From positions 1 to 64,000 of the forward strand of contig CAMKMD010000006.1 in assembly GCA_946413815.1 (NCBI GenBank): DNA of 64,000 nucleotides. The letters are read 5' to 3'. Below, piece after piece: positions 44,883 through 53,729 of this stretch. Each line of letters begins with the position of its first letter. The stretch's first letter is position 1. The stretch is from an uncultured Ruminococcus sp. Lineage in GTDB: Bacteria > Bacillota > Clostridia > Oscillospirales > Ruminococcaceae. The translations under genes were made by a program, and so were the position numbers. Below the pieces are notes generated by a model. That model was not told the origin of the DNA, searched no databases, and saw only the letters and a list, made by a program, of their open reading frames with translations.

Positions 44883-47800
44883 TTACTTCTGTTCTGAGAA
44901 ACTTACCTTTCCGTCTTCGCTGAATTCAATATATCCGCGGTTCTTTGCGGCCTTCATACCGAGTGATACGGCTTCGGTTATGGTGTCGGTAATGCGTGAG
45001 AAACCGAAGAGGCGAGCCGTCTCGCGGATCAGATCCTCGCGCTGCATAGCTACCTGCTCCTCCATGATAAGGCGGATTCCGTTTGCTATCTCCTCAGGCG
45101 CTATCTCGTCCATTGAACGCTTTGCGTCATCTGAAGCCTGCGCACGGCAGAGCGTATACTCATCAGGCACCTGTCCGGGCTTCCAGAGGAAGGCGTCTTC
45201 CCCTGCTGTTACTGCAACCGCACCGGATCTTGCTATAGCGGCATCAGCTGTCTTCTTCATGACTTCACCGGCTCTTGTTATGCCAAAACAGCTGAAGAGC
45301 TTCTTGCGGAGCACGTTCCTGCTTACCGGTGCTTCTGCTTCAAGGATATCATTTACGCATTTCACGATCTTAGTCTCGTTGTCCTCTGTGAATTTTTCAG
45401 AAGGACCGTATTCCTTGATCTTGAAGGGTGTGAACTTGTCACACTTGTCTGCAAGTGCGCTTACTTCCTCTGTTTCAAACACGAGCTCAGCAGACTTCTT
45501 AGGTTCCTCTTTGACTGTTTCTGCAGGGTTGCGGTAACGCTCAAGTGCTGCTGCGATCTCGTCCTCAATCTTCTTTATGGCCTTCTCCTTGTTGTCGAGC
45601 CAGTCAAGGATATATACCGTTGTGGTATTCCAGCCGAGGCCCTTTAGTACGCCGGCCTGTGCAATGTGACGTTCCTTGGACATACCCGTATTGTACCAGT
45701 TCTTTCCGCAGCAGTTGATAGCAAGCAGATAGGTCTCCGGCTTGTCAGGATTAGCAACGGCAACGTCGATCTTGTAGTCAGAGCAGCCGACTGAACAGTT
45801 TGCTGTATATCCACGCTTTCTCAGTTCCTCTGCTACTACCTGCTCAAAGCCTTTTCCCGCAGACGAGGAATTAGTACGTACATTTAGCGCACTTCTGCCC
45901 TTGGCTGCGAATTCAAGGAAGCCCTTCAGGCCTTCAACGCCGTCAGAGCGTGTGCGGCTGAGATCGATCATTTCCGGTGTAATTACAGAGAATACTATCA
46001 TCTCACACTTTGAACGTGAGATCGCTACGTTGAGACGTCTCCAGCCGCCGTCACGGTTGAGCGGACCGAAATTCATGGAGACCTTACCTTCCTTGTCGGG
46101 GCCGTAGCCAATAGAGAACATGATGACATCGCGTTCATCACCCTGTACATTTTCAAGGTTCTTGATTATGATGGGTTCGTACTGCTCGTTGGCCCACTGC
46201 TCAAGCTCCGGACGGGCACGATAAGCGTCCGTCAGGAGATCGTCCACAAGGTTCTGCTGCGGAAGGCTGAACGTAACTACACCGATACTCTGCTTCCTGA
46301 GTACAGGATCCTCAAGTCTTCTTGTGATCTCAGCCACGATAGCCTGAGCTTCGGCCTTGTTTGTGCGTGTGGAGCTCTTGTCATAGTAACCGTCAACGTG
46401 TACCCAGCTGACCTTGGATATCTGGTCATCGGGAGACGGGAAGGTATAGAGCTTATTATCGTAGTACTTTACGTTGCTGTAGGCGATAAGGCTCTCATGC
46501 TGTGAGCGGTAATGCCAGAGCAGATGCTGCTGCGGCATTGAAAGCGCAAGACAGTCATCAAGAACGCTCTCCAGGTCTTCCTTCTCGTAGTTCTCCTCAT
46601 CCACCTGACTTGTGCTGAAGAAGCTTGTAGGAGGAAGCTGCCTTGGGTCGCCGACAACTATGACATTCTCGCCTCTTGCAATGGCGCCCACTGCCTCACT
46701 TGTTGGAAGCTGTGAAGCCTCATCGAAGATTACGAGATCAAATTTCGGGTATGAAGGATCGATGTACTGAGCGACAGAGATGGGGCTCATGAGCATTACC
46801 GGGCACATCCTTCGCAGGAGGTTAGGAATGCTGTCAAACAGCTTTCTTATGGACATCATCCTGCCGTTGCTCTTTATAGCCTTCTGGAGTATGCCTATCT
46901 CGGAGCTTGCGGCGGAAGTGCCTGCTGCGGGCACCTTGGCTGAAAGCTCGGCAACGAGCTCATTGATGGTGAGCTTGGAGAAGTTTTCAAGAGCTTCATT
47001 GTATTTTCTTATAGTATCTTCAAACAGTACTCCCTGGAACTTGCTGAGAACGGGCTCGGAGCTGATAACTGAAGTCACTATCGCACGGCTGAGATCGCTG
47101 TCGAAGGCTTTTGTGAGCTCCGATGTGCTGACCTTGCCTGAAAGATAATTGTCTGCAATATTCCCTATACCGTAATCACGCAGTTTCTTACTGAGTGTTA
47201 CGATGCCCGCCCATTCCTTGAGCTGAGGAAGAGCGCCTATGATATCATCAGCCTTGCGGGCGGCTTCATTCTCCCAGTCACTGCCGGATGAGAGCATTGA
47301 TGTATCAATGGAGTAGTTCGTCTCCAGTTCTTTGAGTACGCTTTCAAGCTCGCCGAAGGATTCGTTAAGCTTGTCGGTCTCTGCCTTGCTTGCCTGCTTC
47401 TGTGAAGGTGTTCCGTATCTTTCACAGACTGCCCTGGACATCCTTGTCTTGTCATCACGGTCAAAAGCAGAGTTCAGTAGTCTGTTTCTTATACTTTCGG
47501 AGGAGGTCAGCGCCTTGTCAGCGATCTCCCAGTCGGTATCCTGAGACTGCCATATGGAGCCGAAGGCAGCAAGGACATCCGGTGAAACGGAATCGATGCT
47601 TTCTGAAAGCTCTCTGGCACGGATTATCTTTTCATACCATCCGGAGATGTTTTCTTTGTTGACAGTATCCCGGCTCTTGCTGTGTACAGCAAGCTCCTTC
47701 ACGAGCTTCTTGCTCTTTATAGCTTTGGGCAGGAACCATTTCTCCTGTACGGCCTTCCAGTTCTGCTGGGCGGCAGCTGCATCGTAGGAAAGGACTGATG

Positions 47801-50684
47801 ACTCGAATTTATCGAGAAGCTCTGTCTTCAGCGTACTGAGCTCCCTGCCGTTTTCTATAACCTTGAGCACAGCGGGCTGCCTGATATCCCAGTCAGTGCT
47901 GTCAACAATGCCGGGGAGTATATATCCTCCGGACATAGCTTCACTTATGATGCCGGATATCTCACGGCACTGATCAAGAGTCAGTTCGCTCCTGCCGGAA
48001 AATCCGCTCAGGAAGGCCTTCTGAGTACCGGCCTTTGAAAGGGCGCTCTTCAGTTCTGAGAGCTTTGCTTCAAGGTTCGGCCTTGTCTGCGGGGTGCAGT
48101 TATCAAGACGGCAGCAGGTCAGAGGAGTTGCTGTCACATCTCCGAATTCCCTGCCGGCTGCAGCAAGGCTCTCAAGTGCCTCGTGCCATTTTGTATAGGA
48201 ATCAGAGCTCATGGCGTTGAGCTGTGACTCTGTAAAGCTGAACTTTCCTCCGTATTGCTTGTTCTGTTCATACCTTACTGCCGCATCATACAGAGACATA
48301 CCGAAACTGCGTACTTTATGGATGGCCTCCATAGTGCCGTTGAGCTCCTGTCTGAGTTCGCTGATCCTGTCAGCCTGCGCCTTGTATTCGGCAGGCTGCT
48401 TGATCCTGCCTATATTGAGAGTATCCTCCAGCTGCTTGAGAACATAGCGCTTCTGTGCCTTGTTGGAATGGAGCTCAAGACAGAAGGGTGCAAGACCGAT
48501 CTTGTTGAGACGCTTTTCTACTACTTCAAGGGCTGCCATCTTCTCTGCCACGAAGAGTACGAATTTGCCGTGATGCAGGGCATTGGCTATCATATTGGTG
48601 ATGGTCTGGGATTTGCCTGTACCGGGAGGCCCATGGAGGACGAAGCTCTGTCCGGAGTTTGCCGCACATACAGCGGCAAGCTGTGATGAATCGGCTGCTA
48701 CAGGGACTGCAAGATCTGCAGGAGCGATCTTTGTATCAAGCTCGAGAGGAGGGATGTTCAGATCCTCAGCCTCCCATTCTGTCTTGCCAGACATGAGACT
48801 GGCAACGACCTTGTTTGCGGCAAGCTCATCCGCACGGTTGCGGATATCATTCCACATGATAAAGCGGTTGAAGGAGAACTGTCCTATAAAGGCGAACTCC
48901 TCTATCTCCCAGCGGGATTTCGCCATAACGCCCTTACGGATGGTACTGAATATCAGCGGGAGGTTTACTCCGTTCTCGTCCTCCGGTACGGGGGTAAGTC
49001 CTGAGATATCTATACCGTAGAACTGTCTGAGCATTTCAAGGAGAGTGATGTTGAACTGAGTGTCCTCATCGCGTACCTTGATGCTGTAGGAATTGTCCTG
49101 TACCTTGCGCGTGATATCAACAGGAATGAGCACAAGAGGAGCATAGCGCGCCTTCTCACTCTTTTCGGTCTCATACCAGCGCAGGAAACCAAGTGCAAGA
49201 TAGATGGTATTCGCACCGTTTTCCTCGATGCTGACTTTGGCCAGACGTGTGAGCTTCTTCATTGCCTTGTCAAGGTCGGATTCCTTCAGGAAGGTGCGCA
49301 GGCGCTGATTCTTCAACTCTGCATCGGCAATGGCAGAGATCTGTTCCTTCTGCTCTGTAGGTTCGTATATCTTGCTCTCTGAAGGCTCAAGTGCCAGATC
49401 GTTAGGTACAGCCATGACCTTGAATTCAAGGCCCTTCGAGACCTCGTCCTCAATTGATCCGAGACCGGATGTCATGAGCTGCACGCTGAGAGCGGTCGCA
49501 CGGAAATTCAGAAGGCTGTTCCGAAGACTGAGGTCAAGGAGCTTTCTCTCCCATATTACCTGCTTGGTGACTTCCTTAGCTTCCTCGGGACGGATATCGC
49601 CGATTATCTCAAGCTCACTCGGAGCGGAAGTTATATCATCTTTTTTGCGGGCACCGTAGTCAACTGCCTGATAGGAACCGTTTTCAAGGACACGGGCCGG
49701 CATAGGTCTGATACCGCTTGCGCGTGTACGGCTGATATCTATTGCAAAAACAAAGTTTTCAGGTTCATCGAAACAGGCGAGTGCATCTTTCTCGGCGTTG
49801 TCGAAATCGACGCTCTTTCCGGCTACAAAGTCTGTACACTCAACGGCGCAGAGGGCATTGACTCCTCTGGCCATTCGCTTTGTGACGGCAGACACGTCAT
49901 ATTGCAGGCAGTCCGGGAAGGTCTCCGCATCAAGCCAGCATCCCGCAAAGGCGTGTCCTTTGACAACAAAGAGTATAGGGTTCAGGCCTACAGCTTCAAG
50001 ACAGGAGCAGAACAGGACAGAGAGATCAAGACAGGTGCCTGCCCTGCCGTCGATGACTGCATCGGGAGTGCGGATGCGCTGTGCAGTCTCGTAGCTGGCA
50101 GTGGGGGTTGTATAGGCTATATTCATTTCCTGGAGAGCCGCATATATGGCCGCTGCCTGATTGCGTACTATATTTGCGTTTCTGGTCTGATATCCTGTAA
50201 AGGCGGGATCTCCGCTCCACTTCTGCAGATACAGGCTTGCTCCGGAAACAACTTCCTGTACCTTCGGGTGATTCGGCATAACGAAAGCTGCTGCCATCTC
50301 CGGCATATTCTGTGAGCCTGTCCACTGGTCATAGGCAAGCAGTTCGACAGTACGCACCTCGGACGCTATCACCTCATCGCCCTGCAGTGCTTCAAGTGTT
50401 ACGCTGCCGATCATTTTTTCTGTAAGGCTGAAAAGATAATCGGACTTCATCACTATCTGGACAGGTGATACCGTCACTGACTGACCCGCTTCAATATCTA
50501 ACGGAACGGATTCAAAGAGATTTGCAAACTCCGGCTCAAACTTTATACGCAGCTTTACGCTCCGGAGATCCTCAGCGGAATTGTTCTTCATAACTACATT
50601 GCGGAATACCGGAACATAGTTCTGCTGAAGCGAAAAATTGATCTGGGCAGTCATTACCCCGTCAAAGGTTATCATGTTATCCAT
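44883..50684 (-). CDS. Transglutaminase-like/DUF4011 SF1 helicase/nuclease fusion
   Basis: A 1933-aa multidomain protein. Residues 1-115 are a beta-rich domain. Residues about 140-330 are a transglutaminase-like fold with GRAGTCLDLSVLF (Cys 218) and VKGHAFAGCW (His 244), so the cysteine protease-type dyad is intact. Residues about 375-640 match the DUF4011 region that precedes SF1 helicases. The helicase core follows, with Walker A HGPPGTGKSQTI (about 684) and Walker B FDLVIFDEASQLP, VVGDPRQLPPTS and QGDERDVIMFSIGYG. A Vsr/restriction-endonuclease-like domain follows (FEQVVAEELRKRGY, SVGCSDYKIDVAV), then a DUF3320-like C-terminus. Helicase-nuclease proteins of the DUF4011 type are linked to anti-phage defence. 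The murT-gatD-lysozyme genes follow. Function in this host is unproven. Confidence 0.85.
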   Translation of the reverse strand: MDNMITFDGVMTAQINFSLQQNYVPVFRNVVMKNNSAEDLRSVKLRIKFEPEFANLFESVPLDIEAGQSVTVSPVQIVMKSDYLFSLTEKMIGSVTLEALQGDEVIASEVRTVELLAYDQWTGSQNMPEMAAAFVMPNHPKVQEVVSGASLYLQKWSGDPAFTGYQTRNANIVRNQAAAIYAALQEMNIAYTTPTASYETAQRIRTPDAVIDGRAGTCLDLSVLFCSCLEAVGLNPILFVVKGHAFAGCWLDAETFPDCLQYDVSAVTKRMARGVNALCAVECTDFVAGKSVDFDNAEKDALACFDEPENFVFAIDISRTRASGIRPMPARVLENGSYQAVDYGARKKDDITSAPSELEIIGDIRPEEAKEVTKQVIWERKLLDLSLRNSLLNFRATALSVQLMTSGLGSIEDEVSKGLEFKVMAVPNDLALEPSESKIYEPTEQKEQISAIADAELKNQRLRTFLKESDLDKAMKKLTRLAKVSIEENGANTIYLALGFLRWYETEKSEKARYAPLVLIPVDITRKVQDNSYSIKVRDEDTQFNITLLEMLRQFYGIDISGLTPVPEDENGVNLPLIFSTIRKGVMAKSRWEIEEFAFIGQFSFNRFIMWNDIRNRADELAANKVVASLMSGKTEWEAEDLNIPPLELDTKIAPADLAVPVAADSSQLAAVCAANSGQSFVLHGPPGTGKSQTITNMIANALHHGKFVLFVAEKMAALEVVEKRLNKIGLAPFCLELHSNKAQKRYVLKQLEDTLNIGRIKQPAEYKAQADRISELRQELNGTMEAIHKVRSFGMSLYDAAVRYEQNKQYGGKFSFTESQLNAMSSDSYTKWHEALESLAAAGREFGDVTATPLTCCRLDNCTPQTRPNLEAKLSELKSALSKAGTQKAFLSGFSGRSELTLDQCREISGIISEAMSGGYILPGIVDSTDWDIRQPAVLKVIENGRELSTLKTELLDKFESSVLSYDAAAAQQNWKAVQEKWFLPKAIKSKKLVKELAVHSKSRDTVNKENISGWYEKIIRARELSESIDSVSPDVLAAFGSIWQSQDTDWEIADKALTSSESIRNRLLNSAFDRDDKTRMSRAVCERYGTPSQKQASKAETDKLNESFGELESVLKELETNYSIDTSMLSSGSDWENEAARKADDIIGALPQLKEWAGIVTLSKKLRDYGIGNIADNYLSGKVSTSELTKAFDSDLSRAIVTSVISSEPVLSKFQGVLFEDTIRKYNEALENFSKLTINELVAELSAKVPAAGTSAASSEIGILQKAIKSNGRMMSIRKLFDSIPNLLRRMCPVMLMSPISVAQYIDPSYPKFDLVIFDEASQLPTSEAVGAIARGENVIVVGDPRQLPPTSFFSTSQVDEENYEKEDLESVLDDCLALSMPQQHLLWHYRSQHESLIAYSNVKYYDNKLYTFPSPDDQISKVSWVHVDGYYDKSSTRTNKAEAQAIVAEITRRLEDPVLRKQSIGVVTFSLPQQNLVDDLLTDAYRARPELEQWANEQYEPIIIKNLENVQGDERDVIMFSIGYGPDKEGKVSMNFGPLNRDGGWRRLNVAISRSKCEMIVFSVITPEMIDLSRTRSDGVEGLKGFLEFAAKGRSALNVRTNSSSAGKGFEQVVAEELRKRGYTANCSVGCSDYKIDVAVANPDKPETYLLAINCCGKNWYNTGMSKERHIAQAGVLKGLGWNTTTVYILDWLDNKEKAIKKIEDEIAAALERYRNPAETVKEEPKKSAELVFETEEVSALADKCDKFTPFKIKEYGPSEKFTEDNETKIVKCVNDILEAEAPVSRNVLRKKLFSCFGITRAGEVMKKTADAAIARSGAVAVTAGEDAFLWKPGQVPDEYTLCRAQASDDAKRSMDEIAPEEIANGIRLIMEEQVAMQREDLIRETARLFGFSRITDTITEAVSLGMKAAKNRGYIEFSEDGKVSFSEQK

Positions 50685-50732
50685 ACGATCTTACTCTCTC
50701 CTTCCGGATAAAGATTTTTTCTCATACTTATT

Positions 50733-50761
50733 ATAATAACATATTTTTCGATCCTTTACAA
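50733..50761 (-). promoter_or_regulatory. Promoter of the helicase-nuclease gene
   Basis: TTGTAA (50761-50756), 17-bp spacer, TATTAT (50738-50733), about 48 nt before the ATG. It is divergent from the SGNH promoter at 50832-50860. Confidence 0.6.
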
Positions 50762-50831
50762 TAGATTTCTGCTAATTTGTAAGTGAAGTTTTAGACTAAA
50801 CATGGAAAAAACAGCCCCAGAAAAGTTTTTC

Positions 50832-50860
50832 TTGCCTTTTTTAATGATATATGTTATAAT
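50832..50860 (+). promoter_or_regulatory. Promoter of the SGNH hydrolase gene
   Basis: TTGCCT (50832-50837), 17-bp spacer, TATAAT (50855-50860). The ribosome site AGGAAGTG precedes the ATG at 50910. Confidence 0.75.
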
Positions 50861-50909
50861 ATTTTTATATGCTGATCCGTAAACAAGAAATTTCAGGAAG
50901 TGAATTCTG

Positions 50910-51917
50910 ATGAAAAAGATCATTTCGATCCTTGCCGGACTCCCGTATATGGCCGTATTGTTCACCGTAGCCGTCTTCGGACTGATGGTGCTGCTCTGCG
51001 GTTCGGAGAAACTTCCGGAAGGACCGCTGACAAGAGATCTCTCAGTTATGGCGCAGGCTGCTCAGGAAACTACAGATACAACTGCTGAGACGACTGTGAC
51101 AACGACCGAGACAACTACTGCAGAAACTACAGAGGAAACTACCACGGAGACTACCGTGACTACAGAGACATCCACCGATACATCCACAGATACCGGTACC
51201 GAGACCACTGCAGATACCTCAGACTCAACCGCATCCGGCAGTTCCTCCGGTTCAGACACGCATACCCCTGCTGTGCCTAACGAAATATACAACTTCGTTT
51301 CAGCCGGTGAATCCCCGAACAGTGACTTCTATCAGAGCAGACTTACCGTTATAGGCGACTCAATTGCCTACGGCTTCAACTGCTACGGCTTTATCCCCAC
51401 AGAACACAACCTTGCTACCGAATCCGTTTCGATATGGAACTTCAACGAGTTCACCTTCGACAAGGGAGGCGGTACAATGAGTATCGTTGATGCTGCTAAC
51501 TATGTTCACCCGAGCCTGATATACATATCACTCGGTCTCAATGACGTGAACAATCACGATCCTGCCGGTTTTGCTGCCACCTACAGCGCTATAATCAGTC
51601 AGCTGCAGAGCTATATGCCCGATGCGGTCATAGTTATAGGAAGCATAACTCCCGTTTCCGCAGACTGCTGGTTCACAGACAATGCTACAATTATGGAGTA
51701 CAACAATGCCATCGCTGGAATGGCTGCCGGCTTCGCTTCACCGAGAGTGCTTTACTTTGACGCTTTCTCAGTTCTATGCGATCCCTATACAAACGCCCAG
51801 AACAGCGCACACGCCGGCGGAGACGGAATCCATCTCGGTCCGTCAGCCTACAGTCTTGTACTCTCATCGCTGTTCAATTTCCTCGACTATAACGGTGCGT
51901 CAGACCTTATATACTGA
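50910..51917 (+). CDS. Secreted or membrane-tethered SGNH/GDSL hydrolase
   Basis: A 335-aa protein. An N-terminal hydrophobic segment (about residues 8-30) may be a signal or anchor. A Thr/Glu/Ser-rich linker (about 53-117) follows, then an SGNH-hydrolase domain. Catalytic blocks are GDSIAYG (Ser about 151), GLNDVNN (Asn about 211) and DGIHLG (Asp about 305 and His about 308). Likely an esterase that deacetylates or deacylates cell-wall or plant polysaccharide; the substrate is unknown. The linker composition is shared with the GH25 gene and is typical of ruminococcal exported proteins. Confidence 0.9.
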   Translation: MKKIISILAGLPYMAVLFTVAVFGLMVLLCGSEKLPEGPLTRDLSVMAQAAQETTDTTAETTVTTTETTTAETTEETTTETTVTTETSTDTSTDTGTETTADTSDSTASGSSSGSDTHTPAVPNEIYNFVSAGESPNSDFYQSRLTVIGDSIAYGFNCYGFIPTEHNLATESVSIWNFNEFTFDKGGGTMSIVDAANYVHPSLIYISLGLNDVNNHDPAGFAATYSAIISQLQSYMPDAVIVIGSITPVSADCWFTDNATIMEYNNAIAGMAAGFASPRVLYFDAFSVLCDPYTNAQNSAHAGGDGIHLGPSAYSLVLSSLFNFLDYNGASDLIY

Positions 51918-51942
51918 CCGCATCTGATAAAGGAGTAATACT

Positions 51943-52608
51943 ATGGAAAATGCTACTATTCAGGAGCTGTTTGATCTCAACCACACTCTGGCCGCTGATT
52001 ACCTCAGAGGGTTTACCTATCCATGGGAGGCTTTAAAGGGCATCAGTGATTTCATAATCAGTCTCGGAAAAACCCTCAGCCCTGATGAATACGATCAGCC
52101 CTCGGAAAATGTATGGGTGCACAAGACAGCAAAGATATTCCCCACAGCTTATCTCGGAGCTCCCTGCATCATAGGTGCTAACACAGAGGTAAGGCACTGT
52201 GCCTTCATCAGAGGCAGTGCTCTGGTGGGTGAGAACTGCGTTGTGGGAAACTCCGTTGAGCTCAAGAACGTTATCCTTTTCGACAACGTTCAGACACCTC
52301 ATTACAACTACGTGGGTGACAGCATACTTGGATACAAGTCACATATGGGTGCAGGTTCCATCACTTCAAACGTTAAGTCTGACAAGACTAATGTGGTTGT
52401 CAAGGACTGCGATGAGTGTATTGAGACAGGCATCAAGAAGATGGGTGCCATACTCGGTGACTATGTTGAGGTAGGCTGCAACAGTGTACTCAACCCCGGT
52501 ACAGTTATCGGCAGATCGACTAATATATATCCCACAAGCTGCGTCAGAGGCGTTGTTCCCGCTAACAGCATCTATAAGACAGGCGGCATAATAGTTGAAA
52601 AGAACTAA
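51943..52608 (+). CDS. Hexapeptide-repeat (left-handed beta-helix) acyltransferase-like protein
   Basis: A 221-aa protein with a short helical N-terminus (about residues 1-50) and then repeated hexapeptide turns (VWVHKTAKIFPTAYLG, CIIGANTEVRHCAFIRG, LVGENCVVGNSVELKN, LGYKSHMGAGSITSN and later ILGDYVEVGCNSVLNPGTVIG). This is the coil of UDP-sugar pyrophosphorylase or acyltransferase LbH domains without a full nucleotidyltransferase domain. Likely an acetyltransferase or sugar-nucleotide enzyme of cell-envelope glycan assembly. It is 25 nt after the SGNH gene, so they probably form one unit. Confidence 0.85.
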   Translation: MENATIQELFDLNHTLAADYLRGFTYPWEALKGISDFIISLGKTLSPDEYDQPSENVWVHKTAKIFPTAYLGAPCIIGANTEVRHCAFIRGSALVGENCVVGNSVELKNVILFDNVQTPHYNYVGDSILGYKSHMGAGSITSNVKSDKTNVVVKDCDECIETGIKKMGAILGDYVEVGCNSVLNPGTVIGRSTNIYPTSCVRGVVPANSIYKTGGIIVEKN

Positions 52609-52621
52609 CATATAATAATGA

Positions 52622-52658
52622 CCCGGAGTATCCTGTGACGTTTCTCCGGGCCATTTTT
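52622..52658 (+). terminator. Terminator of the SGNH-LbH unit
   Basis: CCCGGAG (52622-52628) and CTCCGGG (52644-52650) pair, followed by CCATTTTTC. Confidence 0.82.
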
Positions 52659-52720
52659 CTATGTACTGGAATATTTCAATCAGAAATCCGACAGAAAAAG
52701 CAATAATCCACTAAAATCTA

Positions 52721-52770
52721 TTGACAAAAACACTTTGTATATGATATAATTAAATCACGTAAAACACTTT
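52721..52770 (+). promoter_or_regulatory. Promoter of the cupin-AraC gene with flanking direct repeats
   Basis: TTGACA (52721-52726), 18-bp spacer, TATAAT (52745-52750). The 10-mer AAAACACTTT occurs at 52727-52736 and again at 52761-52770. Each copy sits beside a promoter element, so autoregulation is plausible. Confidence 0.65.
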
Positions 52771-52796
52771 CTTCTTAGTGAAAGGGGCTGAACGCA

Positions 52797-53660
52797 ATGG
52801 AAAAGAAAGAAAAAGATTCCTTCCGCAGCAAGCTCTCTAAGCGTATTATCCGTACACCAAGTCCGGCAGCAAAAAAAGCTTTCTTCTACATTCAGGAAAC
52901 GGGCATACTGAAGACAGAAGACGCCGGCGCTTCACACCGAGAGGATATCGAATCGTTCCTTATCGCAGCCGTTGTGAAAGGAAGCGGTACTCTGAATGTA
53001 GACGGTGACATCCACAGTCTGAGTGCCGGTGACTGCTTCTTCATCGACTGCCGTGTACCGCACACCTTCACGAGTTCTGAAACAGACCCGTGGGAGATCG
53101 CATGGACACATTTCAACGGTGCGACATCCGAGCAGTACTATGAATACTTCCTGTCACAGAACAGAAACGTATTCCACCCGGTATACTTTGACAGAATAGT
53201 CTCAGTCATCAATGAGCTGATAGATATCAGTGAAAAGACGACTCCGGACTCTGAGATCGTAGCCTCCAAGCTGATCGTTGAGCTGCTTACACTCGCTCTT
53301 ACTGTCAATATTTCCGGTGAACAGTACGACTCGGCTCTCAAACAGAAGCTCGCAGCAGTCAACAGCTACATCGAGGAGCACTTTAACGAGGATCTCTCCC
53401 TTGAACAGCTTTCCTCCCGTTTCTACATCAGTAAATTCTACTTAACTCGCGAATATAAAAAAATCTACGGCAACACTATCTTTCAACACATCATCACCGC
53501 CCGCATCAATTACGGAAAACAGCTTCTGAGATTCTCCGACAAGTCTGTAGAAGAGATCGCTCATCTCTGCGGATTCAATGATCAGAGCTATTTTGCAAGG
53601 CAGTTCAAAAAGGCTGAAAACCTTACCTGTTTCGCCTACAGGAAAAAATGGCGTGATTAA
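52797..53660 (+). CDS. AraC-family regulator with cupin sensor
   Basis: A 287-aa regulator. Residues about 40-110 are a cupin-like ligand pocket (GSGTLNVDGDIHSLSAGDCFFID, VPHTF), and residues about 185-285 are the AraC double helix-turn-helix with LSLEQLSSRFYISKFYLTREYKK and CGFNDQSYFARQFKKAENLTCFAYR. Regulators of this layout respond to sugars and usually control transport or glycosidase genes. No target gene is adjacent on the + strand, as the converging topoisomerase genes follow. Confidence 0.92.
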   Translation: MEKKEKDSFRSKLSKRIIRTPSPAAKKAFFYIQETGILKTEDAGASHREDIESFLIAAVVKGSGTLNVDGDIHSLSAGDCFFIDCRVPHTFTSSETDPWEIAWTHFNGATSEQYYEYFLSQNRNVFHPVYFDRIVSVINELIDISEKTTPDSEIVASKLIVELLTLALTVNISGEQYDSALKQKLAAVNSYIEEHFNEDLSLEQLSSRFYISKFYLTREYKKIYGNTIFQHIITARINYGKQLLRFSDKSVEEIAHLCGFNDQSYFARQFKKAENLTCFAYRKKWRD

Positions 53661-53684
53661 CGGATAGTATTTTGCGGAAACAAT

Positions 53685-53713
53685 ACGGCTGTACAGCATA
53701 AAACTGTACAGCC
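53685..53713. terminator. Bidirectional terminator between the cupin-AraC gene and the topoisomerase genes
   Basis: CGGCTGTACAG and CTGTACAGCCG form an 11-bp stem with a 7-nt loop. CTTTTCTTTG follows on the + strand, while the minus strand is less T-rich. Converging genes end on both sides. Confidence 0.85.
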
Positions 53714-53729
53714 GCTTTTCTTTGTCCTC

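Noticed and set aside
50026-50325. Short minus ORF in another frame of the helicase gene
   Set aside because: It is inside the coding frame of the 1933-aa protein, with no start signal.
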